Source: Pycnococcus provasolii
Taxonomy: Eukaryota > Chlorophyta > Pseudoscourfieldiophyceae > Pseudoscourfieldiales
Direction: 5' to 3'
NCBI GenBank assembly: GCA_049487715.1
Contig: CP150572.1
Span: 434,001 to 498,000, forward strand
Length of the DNA stretch: 64,000 nucleotides
Part shown: in pieces, positions 21,901 to 32,859 of the stretch
Position numbering within the stretch: position 1 is the first letter of the stretch
Layout: each line of letters opens with the position of its first letter
Translations under genes and position numbers: made by a program
The notes under the pieces: model-generated
Told to the model about the DNA's origin: nothing
Seen by the model: the letters and a program-made list of their open reading frames with translations, nothing else
Databases searched by the model: none

Positions 21901-22574
21901 CGGAGGCGGAGGCGCTGCTCGAGGGGTCCCGCGAGGCTGTCTTCACCGCCTTGGACGTGGAGCTGCCGGGGTACATGGTGGAATCCTCCGCGGACAGGGG
22001 CATCGCCGAGCGCTGCCGCCCGGCGATGGACCCAGGGCCACGCGGGGCGAGCCTCCCCCTGTCGGCCGCCGCCTGCATGTCCGCGGCGGCGCTCGCGGGC
22101 GCCAGCGGGGTGCACGTCGTCGGGCGCAGGGAGGCGCAGGTGGTGCTGCCCTCGGAGGAGAGGGAGGAAAGGGAGGAGGAGAAGGAGGAGGAGGAGGAGA
22201 CGGCGGGCGCGGCGACGGAGGACGTGTGGCGGCGGGCGAGCGCGGCGGCGGCAGAGCTCGCGCAGCCGGAGCCGCGCGGGGCGGAGGGAGAGCGCCCGGC
22301 GCTGTCGCGGCTGCTCCCGGCGCCGCCGATGGCCGGCGATGGGATCCTTGTGCTGTACACCGCGCTCGCGGACGAGGCGGCGGCGGCGGAGGCGGCAGCG
22401 GCTGCCGGGTGGCGCGACGTTGTGGTGGTGAGGATGATGGCCGACGGCGCCGACCGCGTGGAGCGCCGCGGTGGCGGCGGGGCGGGCGCCCCGCACCTGC
22501 TCGTACACGCCGCTGGCCGCACCGGCCTCACCCCACTCGTCGGCAAAGCCATCCGCATGCTGCTCAACGACTAA
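18976..22574 (+). CDS. GC-rich large protein with C-terminal TerD-like domain (one frame break); bacterial-like
   Basis: The gene encodes about 1,200 residues and is extremely Ala/Gly/Arg-rich, with G or C at nearly every third codon position, unlike both neighbours. The middle (SMPRVLRRAVAAAL, HRLAALLG, GELLKGV) is an all-helical repeat-like region. After a coiled-coil linker, residues encoded at about 21400-21800 form a TerD-like domain: DLDLSVSLYDQAWEHVASCC, AKHSGDLTEAP, EEVAVDLGALR, VLLCQSYTGARLGTFKDAVV. TerD domains belong to the tellurite/stress (Ter) systems and bind calcium. The same wording (HSGDLT.AP, then a E-V-DL strand) is, as I recall it, found in long high-GC bacterial proteins of the MXAN_6230/SCO0854 type. 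The frame changes at the G6 run 20936-20941; adding one G fuses VRG to VGEAGPEAWRARGLSWVTGE. The end is ALA/GLY-rich plus LVHAAGRTGLTPLVGKAIR. The function is unknown. Confidence 0.6.
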
Positions 22575-23450
22575 GTTCGTTCGTTCCGTAATTAAGTGTA
22601 CTTTACTTCGTCCAACGTGTCCAACGTGTCGTGCATTCGCACCATTCACACTCAACGTTAGTTATCGGCGCTGGTGATAACGAAGCCCGAACGAGTTGTT
22701 TGGTACATGTGCGTGCGGTGTATATGGGAGCGCGAGAAGTAGGAATAATGACAAGCCGACCACCTCAGAGGTCAAAGGGGGAAAAATGTCACATTAGCCG
22801 TCAGTCCGTCACGGGTGCCACTCCCAGATAAAAACTTTCCCTCCTTCCCGGAACTCTCCGTTCACACCTGGATCCCCCAGAAGTGCTTCTCCTCGGTCAT
22901 GTAGTACTTCTTGGGGGATCCGTCGTAGGGTAGGTGCACGCCCCGATTATTCCTCTTGCGCCTCCCTCCCGGCTCTCCCGTCCCCTCGTCCTCCTCGTAC
23001 CGGGTAGGTTTTCTCGCCCCCGGAGCCTCCCCCTCCCCTCCTCCCTCCATTTCCAACCAAGAAACACACGCGTGCTCCGCCAAACACGCCTACTCGGTTC
23101 ACGCGCGACAATATTGGTGGTGAGGGACGACGCATAAGCACGCATAAGCAAGCGCGTGCACTCCAGACACACAATATGCACGACCACAGGCCCATAGGTG
23201 CGTACTCCTGCCTTTCTCTGCGCTTTGCTTCTCGTGTTTTGCGCGTTTTCGTCTATTGGTTTTGATACGCCGCGTTTCCTTCTCGGCCTGTCGTGCTCCC
23301 TGATGGGGACTTCGTTGATTGGGGGATGCGTTGTTCATCAACCACATCAATGTCAAGATACGGCGTATCGTATGCGCGACGTGACGCATACGACTTTTAT
23401 GCGCGGCGACGATATGAGGGCACATAGTGACAGCCTTGAGTTGAGTTGAG
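22575..23450. other. intergenic, no gene recognised
   Basis: This spacer holds the 3' region of the GC-rich gene and the promoter of CUL1. GC content falls back sharply after 22575. A tandem pair gcataagcacgcataagc sits near 23132-23150, and a C/T-rich tract at 22962-23055. Nothing else can be supported. Confidence 0.4.
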
Positions 23451-25814
23451 ATGCAGCAGCAACACTCACCATCACACTTCAACCCACTTATACTTCAAAC
23501 AGAGCTCGAGGAGGGATGGGATACCATGGCGAAGGGTATCACCAAGCTCAAGAACCTACTCGAAGGATTGCCAGAAACGCAGTTCACGCCCGAAGAGTAC
23601 ATGCGACTCTACACGACGATTTACAACATGTGCACGCAGAAGCCACCTCACGACTACTCCGCTCACCTGTACGAAAGGTACCGCGAGAGCTTCAACGTGT
23701 ACCTCTCCACGCAGGTGATGCCCGCGCTGCGCAACCTGCGTGACGAGCACATGCTGCACGAGCTCGTCAAGAGGTGGGACAACCACAAGATCATGGTACG
23801 CTGGCTGAGTCGCTTCTTCAACTACCTCGACCGATATTACATCACGCGACACGGACTCAACGACCTCAACGACGTCGGGAGGCTGTGCTTCAAGGAGCTC
23901 GTGTACGCCGAGTTGAAGCGGCCCGTGAAGGACGCCATCCTAAGCCTCATCGAGAAGGAACGCGACGGCGAGACGGTGAACTACAGCCTGCTCAAGAAGG
24001 TGCTCACCATCTTCGTCGAAATCGGCATGAACAGCCTCGAGGCGTACGAGACGGACTTCGAGGCGGCACTTCTCTCGACGACTTCGGTGTACTATCGCAA
24101 GAAGGCGTCGGCGTGGATCGAGCAGGACTCGTGTCCCGAGTACATGATCAAGGCTGAGAAGGCACTGCTAGAGGAGAGCGAGCGCGTGACGCGATACCTG
24201 CACCCGTCGTCGGAGAGCAAGCTGCTGAAGGCTGCGGAGACGGAGCTTCTCGCGACGCACGAGTCGGCTCTGCTGTCGAAGGAGTCGTCAGGCGTTTCGT
24301 CGCTGCTCGTTCAGGACAAGGAGGAGGATCTCAGCCGCATGTACCGCCTCTTCAAGCGCGTACCCGGCGGCCTCACGCCCGTTGCGGAGGCGTTCCGAAA
24401 GCATGTCGAGGAGGAGGGCATGGGACTCGTGCGATCATCCGAGGGTGCCGCGGCAGGCGCGAGCGGCGATCGTGCAGGATCTGGCGGCGCCGCCGGATCG
24501 TCCACACCCGCGCCGACGGCGAGCCGCGAGAGCCAGGATCTGCAGTTTGTCAAGGACGTCGTCGTGCTCCACGACAAGTTCTACGCGTACGTGCAGAAGT
24601 GCTTCGAGAACGCCAGCCTGTTTCACAAGAGCCTGAAGGAGGCGTTTGAATCTTTCATCAACAAGGGGGTCGCCGGATCGAGCAGCGCCGAGCTGCTTGC
24701 AGGATTCTGCGACACGCTGCTGAAGAAGGGCGGTGCGGCGGCGACGTCCGCCGCAGGTGCCGGCGGCGAGAAGCTGAGCGACGAGCTCGTTGAGGAGCGC
24801 CTCGAGAAGGCGGTGAAGCTGCTCGCGTACGTGAGCGACAAGGACCTGTTTGCGGAATTTTACCGCAAGAAGCTGGCGAGGCGGCTGCTGCATGACAAGA
24901 GCGCCTCGGACGACCACGAGCGCATCGTGCTCGCGAAGCTGAAGCAGCAGTGCGGTGCACAGTTCACCTCCAAAATGGAGGGAATGGTGACGGATCTGCA
25001 GCTGGCTCGCGAGCAGCAGTCGAAGTTTGATCAGCATCTCGACAATCTGCGAAACTCGTCGTCGAGCAACTTGCCGTCGCTGGATCTCAACGTCACTGTG
25101 CTCACGACGGGCTTCTGGCCGTCGTACAAGTTCATGGAGCTAAACCTTCCCGAGGAGATGGAGAAGTGCGTGAGCGTTTTCAAGCAGTACTACGAGCAGA
25201 AGACGAAGCACCGCAAGCTCACATGGATCTATGCGCTGGGCACGTGCCATTTGACTGGCCGCTTCCAGGCAAAGTCGATCGAGCTGATTGTCAGTACATT
25301 CCAGGCGGCTGCGCTGCTGCTCTTCAACCGAGCGGACAGCCTGACATTTGAGCAGGTGCAGGAGCAGCTGAACCTCCCGGAGGAGGATGTGATGCGATGC
25401 CTGCATTCTCTGAGCTGCGCAAAGTACAAGATCCTCCTCAAAAGCGCTGGGGAGGGGCAACCTGATGGCAGCCCGAAGATGATCGCAAAGACGGACGTCT
25501 TTACGTACAACCACGCCTTCACCGATAAGATGCGCCGCATCAAGGTGCCGCTGCCTCCCGTGGACGAGAAGCGCCGCGTACTTGAGGATGTAGACAAGGA
25601 TCGCCGCTACGCGATTGACGCTGCCGTGGTGCGCGTGATGAAGAGCCGCAAGGTGCTGCAGCACTCGCAGCTCGTCGTTGAGGTGGTGGCGCAGCTGCAG
25701 CGCAGCTTTAAGCCAGATTTCCGCATCATCAAAAAGCGCATCGAGGACTTGATTGCACGCGAGTACCTGGAGCGTGATAAGGACAACGCGAACCTCTTCA
25801 GATATCTTGCATAG
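23451..25814 (+). CDS. CUL1: cullin 1, scaffold of SCF ubiquitin ligases
   Basis: This is an intact 787-residue frame. The N-terminus reads [18 protein letters not shown] and [20 protein letters not shown], a plant-type CUL1 signature for binding SKP1/F-box adaptors; the start at 23451 keeps the conserved GWD ahead of the internal Met. The cullin homology domain ([29 protein letters not shown]) would bind RBX1. The C-terminal winged helix [17 protein letters not shown] carries the expected NEDD8-acceptor Lys, and the protein ends [13 protein letters not shown]...FRYLA. A Gly/Ala/Ser-rich insert (about residues 330-360) and a second one (about 420-440) lengthen it relative to land plants. In an SCF complex it would direct ubiquitination of many substrates, including cell-cycle regulators. 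Confidence 0.93.
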   Translation: MQQQHSPSHFNPLILQTELEEGWDTMAKGITKLKNLLEGLPETQFTPEEYMRLYTTIYNMCTQKPPHDYSAHLYERYRESFNVYLSTQVMPALRNLRDEHMLHELVKRWDNHKIMVRWLSRFFNYLDRYYITRHGLNDLNDVGRLCFKELVYAELKRPVKDAILSLIEKERDGETVNYSLLKKVLTIFVEIGMNSLEAYETDFEAALLSTTSVYYRKKASAWIEQDSCPEYMIKAEKALLEESERVTRYLHPSSESKLLKAAETELLATHESALLSKESSGVSSLLVQDKEEDLSRMYRLFKRVPGGLTPVAEAFRKHVEEEGMGLVRSSEGAAAGASGDRAGSGGAAGSSTPAPTASRESQDLQFVKDVVVLHDKFYAYVQKCFENASLFHKSLKEAFESFINKGVAGSSSAELLAGFCDTLLKKGGAAATSAAGAGGEKLSDELVEERLEKAVKLLAYVSDKDLFAEFYRKKLARRLLHDKSASDDHERIVLAKLKQQCGAQFTSKMEGMVTDLQLAREQQSKFDQHLDNLRNSSSSNLPSLDLNVTVLTTGFWPSYKFMELNLPEEMEKCVSVFKQYYEQKTKHRKLTWIYALGTCHLTGRFQAKSIELIVSTFQAAALLLFNRADSLTFEQVQEQLNLPEEDVMRCLHSLSCAKYKILLKSAGEGQPDGSPKMIAKTDVFTYNHAFTDKMRRIKVPLPPVDEKRRVLEDVDKDRRYAIDAAVVRVMKSRKVLQHSQLVVEVVAQLQRSFKPDFRIIKKRIEDLIAREYLERDKDNANLFRYLA

Positions 25815-26099
25815 GCGGATAATATTTTTTTTCTCTGAGGTGGAACAAGAGGAAAAGCTGTGGCGGTTTTGTTGCAGCGCGGTGCGAGGTGGCCTTTTTT
25901 TTGAAATCGTGCGCGAGATGATGGCGATGACGACGACGACGATATGGTGAGTGAGAGGAAGAAGACTGATATTACGAATAGAGAGACAGAGAGACAGACA
26001 CAGAGAGAGAGAGAGTAAAGAGAAAAAAAATCGGAATTACAACGAGAAAATCGGAATCATCATCATAAGAAGAAGCAACTGTCATTTTGACCTTAACCT

Positions 26100-27191
26100 T
26101 CAACGTTCTCCATCGTCGCCGTCGTCGTTGTCTCGCACTCCTGTTGGACTTTTCATGACGCACTCGACGACACCTCCACACTCCATTTCGGTTGCATCTT
26201 TCCGTTCGCTGTGACGTCCACTCTGGCACGCGGACATCGCATGGAAGTGCTCCAATTCGTCGTCGCGCACGAGCTCGAAGACGTCGAAGAGCGACGACAC
26301 CTTGCGCTTCCCCTTGGTGGGCTCCGCCTCGTAGACGAATTCGCCGTTTTCCGCCTCGTAGTACTCGACGGCGGTTGGCGTTGGAGGCTTTTGCTTCAGC
26401 GACGTTTCGTTCTCGCGCAGGAAGTTGTCGTACGTCTCGTACGCGTGTCGTTCGACGAGCGCGTTGAAGTGGTAAGCCACCGCGGGCCTGACGAGGTAGA
26501 GCACGCACGTGTACGCGAAGTACATGACGGCGGCGTGCTGTGCAGCCCACCTGTCGACATATCTGGACGACCCTCCGAGTTCCTCCATGATTCGTAGGTG
26601 GTGCGCCTCGTTGTAGCTCTGGTCGAAGTGCAGTTTCAGCAGTTCCTTCTGACGCCACAGCCCGAACGTCTCGTAGAGGTGAAGCACGCTTAGGTATGCA
26701 AAGTACGGCACGCGAGCGACCGTTTCAAGTGCGTAGAACCGTGCGAATGGCCTCCCTTCGAAGATCTTGTTGACTGCGGTGACAGCGACGTGCACGACCA
26801 CTTCGTTGTACTTCTGCTCGAATGCCGTGATGTTTGTGCTGTTAGGGCGATCCTCCTCCATCATGGGGTTGTCGTCGTCGTCGATGATCGCCCCCGAGTC
26901 TTCATCGAGTGACGACGAGGATGCGGCGTTCATCATGGACGGCGTGCGTTTCGAAGATCTGCAAAGGAACGAGTGCTTCGAATGGAGGAGGTTCGAGGAG
27001 GAGGAGCTGCTGCGTTGACTGGCTGAACCGAAACATGACGACGAATTAAGACAGTGAGAACGAAACTGAGAAGAGAAAGCGGAGTTGCGATCAAGACAAG
27101 AACGAGAGGGACGTTGTGTTCGTGAAAGGGAGGCACGAGGAGCCAAAGGGACCCATGCGCGTGGCATGCGAGTGTGAGGTGCGACGGGCAT
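26100..27191 (-). CDS. PTOX: plastid terminal oxidase (PTOX, alternative oxidase family)
   Basis: The protein has about 363 residues from the ATG at 27191; a longer frame reaches 27335. A Ser/Arg-rich N-terminus without acidic residues reads as a plastid transit peptide. The di-iron oxidase core follows: FYALETVARVPYFAYLSVLH, NEAHHLRIMEELGG, RHAYETYDNFL and LVRDDELEHFHAM. These give the six Glu/His iron ligands of the AOX/PTOX family, and the spacing and the YETYD motif are of the plastid IMMUTANS type. The enzyme oxidises plastoquinol with oxygen and serves chlororespiration, carotenoid desaturation and safety-valve electron flow. Frame intact. The tail after the RDDE motif (KDATEMECGG...) is a variable extension. 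Confidence 0.93.
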   Translation of the reverse strand: MPVAPHTRMPRAWVPLAPRASLSRTQRPSRSCLDRNSAFSSQFRSHCLNSSSCFGSASQRSSSSSSNLLHSKHSFLCRSSKRTPSMMNAASSSSLDEDSGAIIDDDDNPMMEEDRPNSTNITAFEQKYNEVVVHVAVTAVNKIFEGRPFARFYALETVARVPYFAYLSVLHLYETFGLWRQKELLKLHFDQSYNEAHHLRIMEELGGSSRYVDRWAAQHAAVMYFAYTCVLYLVRPAVAYHFNALVERHAYETYDNFLRENETSLKQKPPTPTAVEYYEAENGEFVYEAEPTKGKRKVSSLFDVFELVRDDELEHFHAMSACQSGRHSERKDATEMECGGVVECVMKSPTGVRDNDDGDDGER

Positions 27192-27948
27192 GTTTGCGAG
27201 TGCGAGTGCGAGGGGAAAAAGCGACCGCGTCAGGGGGGAGGGAGGAGGGAGGAGGGGGAGAGGAGGGGAGGTGACTGGGACAAAAAGGGGCATAAAAGGG
27301 GGCACCTGCTGCGCCCAAAAAGTGCAACTTCCCAAGTCGGCAGATTAGGTCCGCCAACTCCTGAAACCTCTGAACACAACTCCTGCCGTAGAGTCCAAAG
27401 GGAACTGGAAGTGGCGGACGAGGGCAGGCTTGACGAAAACCCAGGCGCAGCAGGCTCAATGAGGGATCCCCAAACCCCAAACCTCGGACAAATTCCAAGG
27501 AAATAGCCAAGGAAGGCCGCCGCCTCAAACTACCCCCCGGGTACCCCCGTGGCCGCCACGCCCTTTTAGTACAAATAACGACAAACACGTGTGTGTCAGT
27601 GTGTGTGTGACTGTGTGTGTGTACGGCATAGGCACTCGTACAAAAGTAGGTTTGTTGTGTTGAGAGAATACTAACCACTTGTTACTTTCGAGGACGCCTT
27701 AAGTTCGTGTAGTCAAAACCACACACGGAAACTTAAACTCACCCACGAGAAACAACAAACAGATAGCACCCCACTCCCACAAGATACGCCACTCCGCGCA
27801 AACTCCCCTCCTCGCAAAAGGAAAAGGAGTCCGGCGCGCCCACAGCGATTCATGAAAGTAGTTCGAGTTCGAGAAGCGGTGGTGAAAAAAACGCCAGCCA
27901 CGCACGCCTCGCCGCCTCGCAACGGCTTCAGAAGGTCCACAAAAGTCA
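27192..27948. other. intergenic with (GT)n tract
   Basis: This stretch lies between the start of PTOX and the end of eL20. It contains a purine-rich G/A tract at 27225-27270, a GT-dinucleotide tract at 27588-27624 and ccccaaacc words near 27470. The short ORFs on both strands have no protein-like motifs. Confidence 0.4.
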
Positions 27949-28476
27949 TCACAGGTTCACCGACGGGCGCACAGCCTTGAACGTCGTCTTGAACGACTTG
28001 TTCGTAGGGCGAATGTGCTTGTTCCCGTCAGGGAACTTCACCTCGTCGTTGTGGAACATCGTCACGTTCTCACGCCTGCACTGGTGGTTCTCAAGGACGT
28101 GCGTCTTGATGATCTGGATCTCAGGCATGCGCACGCGGTGGCGGCTCGCCATCTCCTGGTACAGCTGCTCCACGGCGCCGTTCAGGGTAACATCGCGGTA
28201 CTCCTTGTACCCGTTCGTATAGCCCGTGCGAGTCAGATAGCGAATCCAAATTCCGTAGTTCTTCGTCGTCGTGCTGTCAGTCTCGTGAATCTCGTTGCAC
28301 GACACGATCTGGCCGTTGGCGCGCTTCACCTTCTTAATCTTTGAGATGAAGTAGAAGAACTTGGACCTCGCTCGCACAGCGTCCGTCGCCCACAGCTTCA
28401 TACGGTAGAGCTTTGGGCTCGGCTCACGCTCCGTCGGCACGTGACGTCCGATCACCTGGAATTGCTTGAACTGCAT
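27949..28476 (-). CDS. RPL18A: 60S ribosomal protein eL20 (L18a)
   Basis: This intact 175-residue protein has the normal family length. It starts MQFKQFQVIGRHVPTE and contains KLYRMKLWATDAVRARSKFF, GIWIRYLTRTGYTN, YKEYRDVTLNGAVEQLYQEM and MPEIQIIKT, all hallmark eL20 segments, and ends KSFKTTFKAVRPS. It is a structural protein of the large cytosolic ribosomal subunit, in contact with 5S rRNA-side elements. No intron interrupts it, unlike most plant copies. Confidence 0.97.
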   Translation of the reverse strand: MQFKQFQVIGRHVPTEREPSPKLYRMKLWATDAVRARSKFFYFISKIKKVKRANGQIVSCNEIHETDSTTTKNYGIWIRYLTRTGYTNGYKEYRDVTLNGAVEQLYQEMASRHRVRMPEIQIIKTHVLENHQCRRENVTMFHNDEVKFPDGNKHIRPTNKSFKTTFKAVRPSVNL

Positions 28477-29664
28477 TTTGTTATTTTTTTAGGTTTGGGG
28501 AAGGAAGGCGTTGGTGTTGCGTGTTAGTGACAAATGTCTGAGCATTGCAGTGGTTGGTGCTCCTTGTATGCGAGCGTTGTTCGCGTGTGACGTACCCTGT
28601 ACTTTCCCGGCATATTTGTGTCCCACACCTGCTCTGTTTGTTATTTATCCCTACAAAAAAAGTAGTATAGCCGCCGCTGAGACTGCTAGCTACTGAAGAC
28701 TGCTGCACCAAAGAACGAGCTCGGAGTCTTTTTTGAGTGTACGAGCCAAGCAGAGACTGTAAATCGCACTGCAAGGCACTCGACAAAGCGTCACCACCAC
28801 CAGTAAGAGCAGTGAGGTCGTCTGAACAGCCCCGACACTACACGGACAGTTGTCGTTCACCTCCGGCGCGGAAGTTCGCAATGGCGTGCAGAGTTCAAGA
28901 GGAGGGGAGGGGGAAGGGGAGGACCCCCACAAACTACCCACAAGACGACAACGACACCAAAGGGAGGCGGCTGGCGTACCCGTGGACTTGCAGGGGGTAC
29001 CGGTTCCTTCTCCCCTGGCAATACACTCACACTTAGGGGGTGGGGAGGGGATCCGTCGTTGCCTTAGGGAAGAGATGCTCGAATTCTTCCCACCTAGGAA
29101 GTAGGGGGAGGATACCGGCACCTGGGATCCTTTTTTGATGGGATCTTTTGGGGTGAGGGGATCCTTTTTTTGATTTTTATTGTCTCTGGTAGTTAGTTGT
29201 CTCTGGTGTGGTTATTTTTATTTACCCCGGGGAAATTCCTTATTTGGGATCCGTCCTTGAGTGGTGTAGGGAAGGTCTATGGGGGAAGCTTCCCCTTCGT
29301 TTTCACTTTCGTTTGAAATGGATGCCAAGGAAGCTCCTTGGCATGGTCTGGAAACCTAGTCTGGACTCTGGAACCCCGAACCCCGAAAAACTCAAACCCC
29401 GAATAATCATCGATCGCACCTTCTCCTTTTGACCTTTTTGCGTTTTGAGTTGGGTGCCTCTTCGTTCATGGCGTCGTGACCCGCACGCATCGCACGCCTC
29501 ACTTTGTGCTTCGTCTTTGTGCGCGCCACACCTGCTCTTAGCACGCCGTCGGACACGCAACCTGGGGGGCTGCGTTCACTCACCGCACCGCACCACACCA
29601 CACTACACCACATCGTCCACCATGGAGTGCTCTCGTCTCCATACGCAGCACACGCACCGACGAC
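28477..29664. promoter_or_regulatory. divergent spacer, no gene recognised
   Basis: The region lies between the divergent eL20 and mTERF genes. It contains repeated gggatcctttttt words (29127-29172), a local inverted pair gccaaggaagctccttggc (29324-29342), and ccccgaaccccgaaaaactcaaaccccgaat (29372-29403), in the style of other spacers here. No coding sequence is supported. Confidence 0.4.
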
Positions 29665-31449
29665 ATGGAGTGCACTCCTTTCGACTCTCTCAACGTCGTC
29701 ATGTCGTCATGTCATCGTCATCGTCATCATCATCACAACAACAACAATCAACCACCACCGCTACAGCCATCCTACCGCTTCGACAACACGCAGCCGCTCA
29801 CAAACCACCCGCACTACTGGACTCACGTCGTCGCGCTCACACTAACGTTGCACATAAATCCCACGGAGGCGGAAGCCGTATTAAACGCGTCGTTCGGCTC
29901 GAAGCAGTTCAGAACGGCACGGTCGAACAAGGCTTACCCAATCGCGTGCAGCGTGCGCGACCCATTTGAGTACTGTGAACCGTCTCACGCAGCACGCGAA
30001 GTCGTCAAAGCTCTGTCTGACCGTAACGACGACGGCGGCGACGGCGGCGGCGGCGACGACGACGACAGATCAAATGACTCCTTCTTCACCACCTCCACCT
30101 TTTCCACCACCACCACCACCTCCTCGTCCACCTCCAACAATGAAACCGCCACCACCAAATTCGCTATGCAAGCAATCAAGAGCTACCCGAGCTTGCTCGC
30201 AAGAAAACCGCACGACATACGTGCGACGTCCCTGTACCTCACGAACACCGTACACATGACCGCATCTCAGCTTCGTAGGCGACCATCCTTACTCGGGTAC
30301 TCTGTTGAAACACTCGTGGCGCGCGCGCAGAACCTTGCGGCGGCATTAGACGTACCAATGCCCACGAATATACGCGAGAGGAACTTCTCGCTCTCAAACT
30401 ACAACGGCAACGATCCGCTAAGAACAGCAGCAGCAGCAGCAACAACAACCAACGACGCGATGACCATGGCACGCCTCGCCGCCGCGGGATTGATGGAATT
30501 TGCTGACGAACGTGTCGCACAAAGGCTCGCATTCCTGGAATCGAACATGGACATGTCGCCAGACGATGCAAGACGTGTCGTCTGTCGAGTGCCGTCGATC
30601 GTCGGAAGTGCTGAGGACACACTCACTGCACGCATAGCATTCCTGCGCGACGAACTTCTTGGAGATGGCGACGAAGAGCCGTCAGCCGCACTCCGTGCGA
30701 TGGTGCTTCGCATGCCGTCTATCCTCACGTACTCCGTCGACCGTAACCTTCGTCCCAAAATAGCGTTCGCGGTCAACGAGCTGGGATATACGCAGTCGGC
30801 ACTCGCCAACGAGCTTCTCGCATTTCCCGCCTTTCTCAGCTACAGCCTAGACAAACGTCTGCGTCCACGTGCCGAGAGGATGAAGGCTGCCAACGTCGTT
30901 CTGCGCAGTCATCACGACGAGGGCGTGAAGCTCGCATGCTGGAGCAACAAGACGGACGATGTGTTCAACTACTGGCTTCGCAAGTACACAGTTGGTGACG
31001 ACGACGACGACAACAACAACGACGGCGGCGGCGATGACGACAGAGCCAAAGGCATGCCCGGAGAGCCGCCGTTCGAGTATGACGGCGTCATGACGCTTTA
31101 CCGCGCACTGCATCGAGTTCACAACATCGCGGCAAGTGCGAGTTTGGCCACGGACGTTGGTCCTTGCATGCGAGCTTGCATGCAGGAAATCTTGGACTTG
31201 CATGCCGCCGCGATGCGAATGCCATTGAAACTCGAGCTGGCGGGCGGCAAGCTCGTGCTATCTGCGGGCGAACGCTTTCAAGAATCTGCCATCGAGGACG
31301 ACTGGTCAACGTTTTGGGACATACGCGGTCCCATGAGTTTCCAGCCCGCGGTTCGCCTGTGTGGTGCAAAGGCTTTGGCACGCGTCAAGGCGAGCACGGG
31401 GAAGGCGGAGGAGGAGGCTTGGAACAAGGCGAGGAACTGTAAAACATAG
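29665..31449 (+). CDS. mTERF-family organellar transcription/translation factor
   Basis: This is a 594-residue frame. The N-terminal 150 residues are His/Asn/Ser/Thr-rich low complexity and may act as an organelle-targeting region plus linker. The mTERF repeats follow, recognisable by the recurring L-P-x-x-L/Y core: AIKSYPSLLARKP, LRRRPSLLGYSVETL, VCRVPSIVGSAEDTL, VLRMPSILTYSVDRNL and LLAFPAFLSYSLDKRLRPRA. The last resembles the typical final repeat. mTERF proteins bind nucleic acid in plastids or mitochondria and tune transcription, splicing or ribosome assembly. A second Asp/Asn-rich insert lies near residue 450. The start is uncertain; the first ATG in frame is used. Which organelle it serves cannot be told. 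Confidence 0.8.
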   Translation: MECTPFDSLNVVMSSCHRHRHHHHNNNNQPPPLQPSYRFDNTQPLTNHPHYWTHVVALTLTLHINPTEAEAVLNASFGSKQFRTARSNKAYPIACSVRDPFEYCEPSHAAREVVKALSDRNDDGGDGGGGDDDDRSNDSFFTTSTFSTTTTTSSSTSNNETATTKFAMQAIKSYPSLLARKPHDIRATSLYLTNTVHMTASQLRRRPSLLGYSVETLVARAQNLAAALDVPMPTNIRERNFSLSNYNGNDPLRTAAAAATTTNDAMTMARLAAAGLMEFADERVAQRLAFLESNMDMSPDDARRVVCRVPSIVGSAEDTLTARIAFLRDELLGDGDEEPSAALRAMVLRMPSILTYSVDRNLRPKIAFAVNELGYTQSALANELLAFPAFLSYSLDKRLRPRAERMKAANVVLRSHHDEGVKLACWSNKTDDVFNYWLRKYTVGDDDDDNNNDGGGDDDRAKGMPGEPPFEYDGVMTLYRALHRVHNIAASASLATDVGPCMRACMQEILDLHAAAMRMPLKLELAGGKLVLSAGERFQESAIEDDWSTFWDIRGPMSFQPAVRLCGAKALARVKASTGKAEEEAWNKARNCKT

Positions 31450-31539
31450 TACTACTATAATAGGCGTCGACGGGCGGATGATTTTTCATTCAAATTCTTG
31501 TTACAAGAGCAGGATGGGAAAATTATTCCTTAGCTAAGG

Positions 31540-32859
31540 TTAGTCGATCGATCCTGACACGTCCACGCCCCGTTCCTCGAGAAGGCGAGCGACATCAAGT
31601 CTCAGGTCGGCCCACAGCGCGAGTAGCGGGATATATCCTTGGAAAGGATTGTCCATGACGGATGCAATCTCGTCGATCGCCATCAGCGCATAGCTGACGA
31701 CGCAAGTTGCGGGTATGGTAACCCAGCCAAGCTTGTTGACGAACACGAAGGGAAGAGTGAAGCACCATATCGTGAGAAAGCGTATGGCGTGAAAGTTGAA
31801 TTCCAGCGGTGTGGGAGTGCGCGCAATGACCTCGCACTCGCTTGCCGCACGCAGCATTCGTGCGACGTTATTGTCGAGTTCGATCGCCTGGTATTCGGTC
31901 AACCCGGTGTCACCCTTGCGATACACTTGCGAGATGACCTGTCCTGCGATGTCAGCCGTCGCGGTGACAGGATTGCAGTCGTCCTGCAGAGCCTCCTCGA
32001 TGGTGTCGAGCTCGACGCCATCCTGCACGAACGGCGCCAAGCTCGCGCGCAGCTTGAACGTCTTGGTGACTGCGAGCTGAGCCTCCGAGGCGGCGACGAT
32101 GGAGATCATGGCGCCTACGATGCGCTTCGCGTCGTGCGTGGCGGTTGCGCTTCTGTCGGTGTCGCACCACGTGAGAGCGCGCCGGCATCCGTCGTAGCAC
32201 TCTCGCAGCAGTTCGGAGAACTTCGTCCTAGCCGCCCAGAACCTTTCGTATGCATTTGTTGTTCTCGCGACGAGCATGAGTCCGAGTGCGACAGAGCACA
32301 GCTGGTGAGCGATGATGTCAATGCCCAGCTGCACACCAAGCTTGAGCGCGACGAAGCACACGACGCCGGAGAAGGCGGTTGTGTACATCACGACGTACTT
32401 CGTGGCGTCGAGAACGCGGCTTGAGATGACGCTTCGCAGTGCTCGCAGCCACATGACGGAGAACGGAACGCGCACGGGTCTTTCTCCCGAGCGGTGGTAA
32501 TATCCTCTCCACATGCGTTCGTCTTTCTCATTCTCTTCCGTGCTGTAGTGCAGCATTTCGCCGGCAATACGTCGTTTCTTGTTCCTTTTTTTCTTTTCCT
32601 CCGAGTCCGTCTCCTTCTCCTTTGACGTTTCCTTCTCCTTTTCTTTCGCACTCGAGGAGGACTCTGAGGAGGAGGAGGTTGGCCCTGTGACGTCTACTAC
32701 GTCGTCCGAGGACGACGACGACGTCGACGTGACAGAGGACGCGCTCCTTCGCGAAGACGTGCGGCCCACCAAACCAAAGGCACCACCACCCACACGAGAC
32801 GCCGACGCCGACGCCGACGACGAAGGGCTCAGCCATGTCCGGGATGCATTCTTATTCAT
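31540..32859 (-). CDS. bestrophin-like chloride channel (plastid VCCN type)
   Basis: The protein has about 439 residues from MNKNASRTWLSPSS at 32859; an in-frame extension runs to 33048 but crosses a telomere-like motif better read as promoter. The N-terminus is Ser/Ala-rich with a later Lys/Glu-rich tract, compatible with a transit peptide. The channel core has four predicted helices with the family motif ARTTNAYERFWAARTKF, then FRAIRFLTIWCFTLP-like NFHAIRFLTIWCFTLPFV and IDEIASVMDNPFQGY, the conserved acidic/Pro end region. Plant homologues (VCCN) move chloride through the thylakoid membrane and partition the proton-motive force. The thylakoid location is inference. Confidence 0.85.
   Translation of the reverse strand: MNKNASRTWLSPSSSASASASRVGGGAFGLVGRTSSRRSASSVTSTSSSSSDDVVDVTGPTSSSSESSSSAKEKEKETSKEKETDSEEKKKRNKKRRIAGEMLHYSTEENEKDERMWRGYYHRSGERPVRVPFSVMWLRALRSVISSRVLDATKYVVMYTTAFSGVVCFVALKLGVQLGIDIIAHQLCSVALGLMLVARTTNAYERFWAARTKFSELLRECYDGCRRALTWCDTDRSATATHDAKRIVGAMISIVAASEAQLAVTKTFKLRASLAPFVQDGVELDTIEEALQDDCNPVTATADIAGQVISQVYRKGDTGLTEYQAIELDNNVARMLRAASECEVIARTPTPLEFNFHAIRFLTIWCFTLPFVFVNKLGWVTIPATCVVSYALMAIDEIASVMDNPFQGYIPLLALWADLRLDVARLLEERGVDVSGSID

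Noticed and set aside
21410-22591. A 393-codon plus-strand frame overlapping the TerD gene
   Set aside because: It is the shifted reading of the same GC-rich codons and gives Gly/Arg-only sequence; the TerD motifs are in the other frame.
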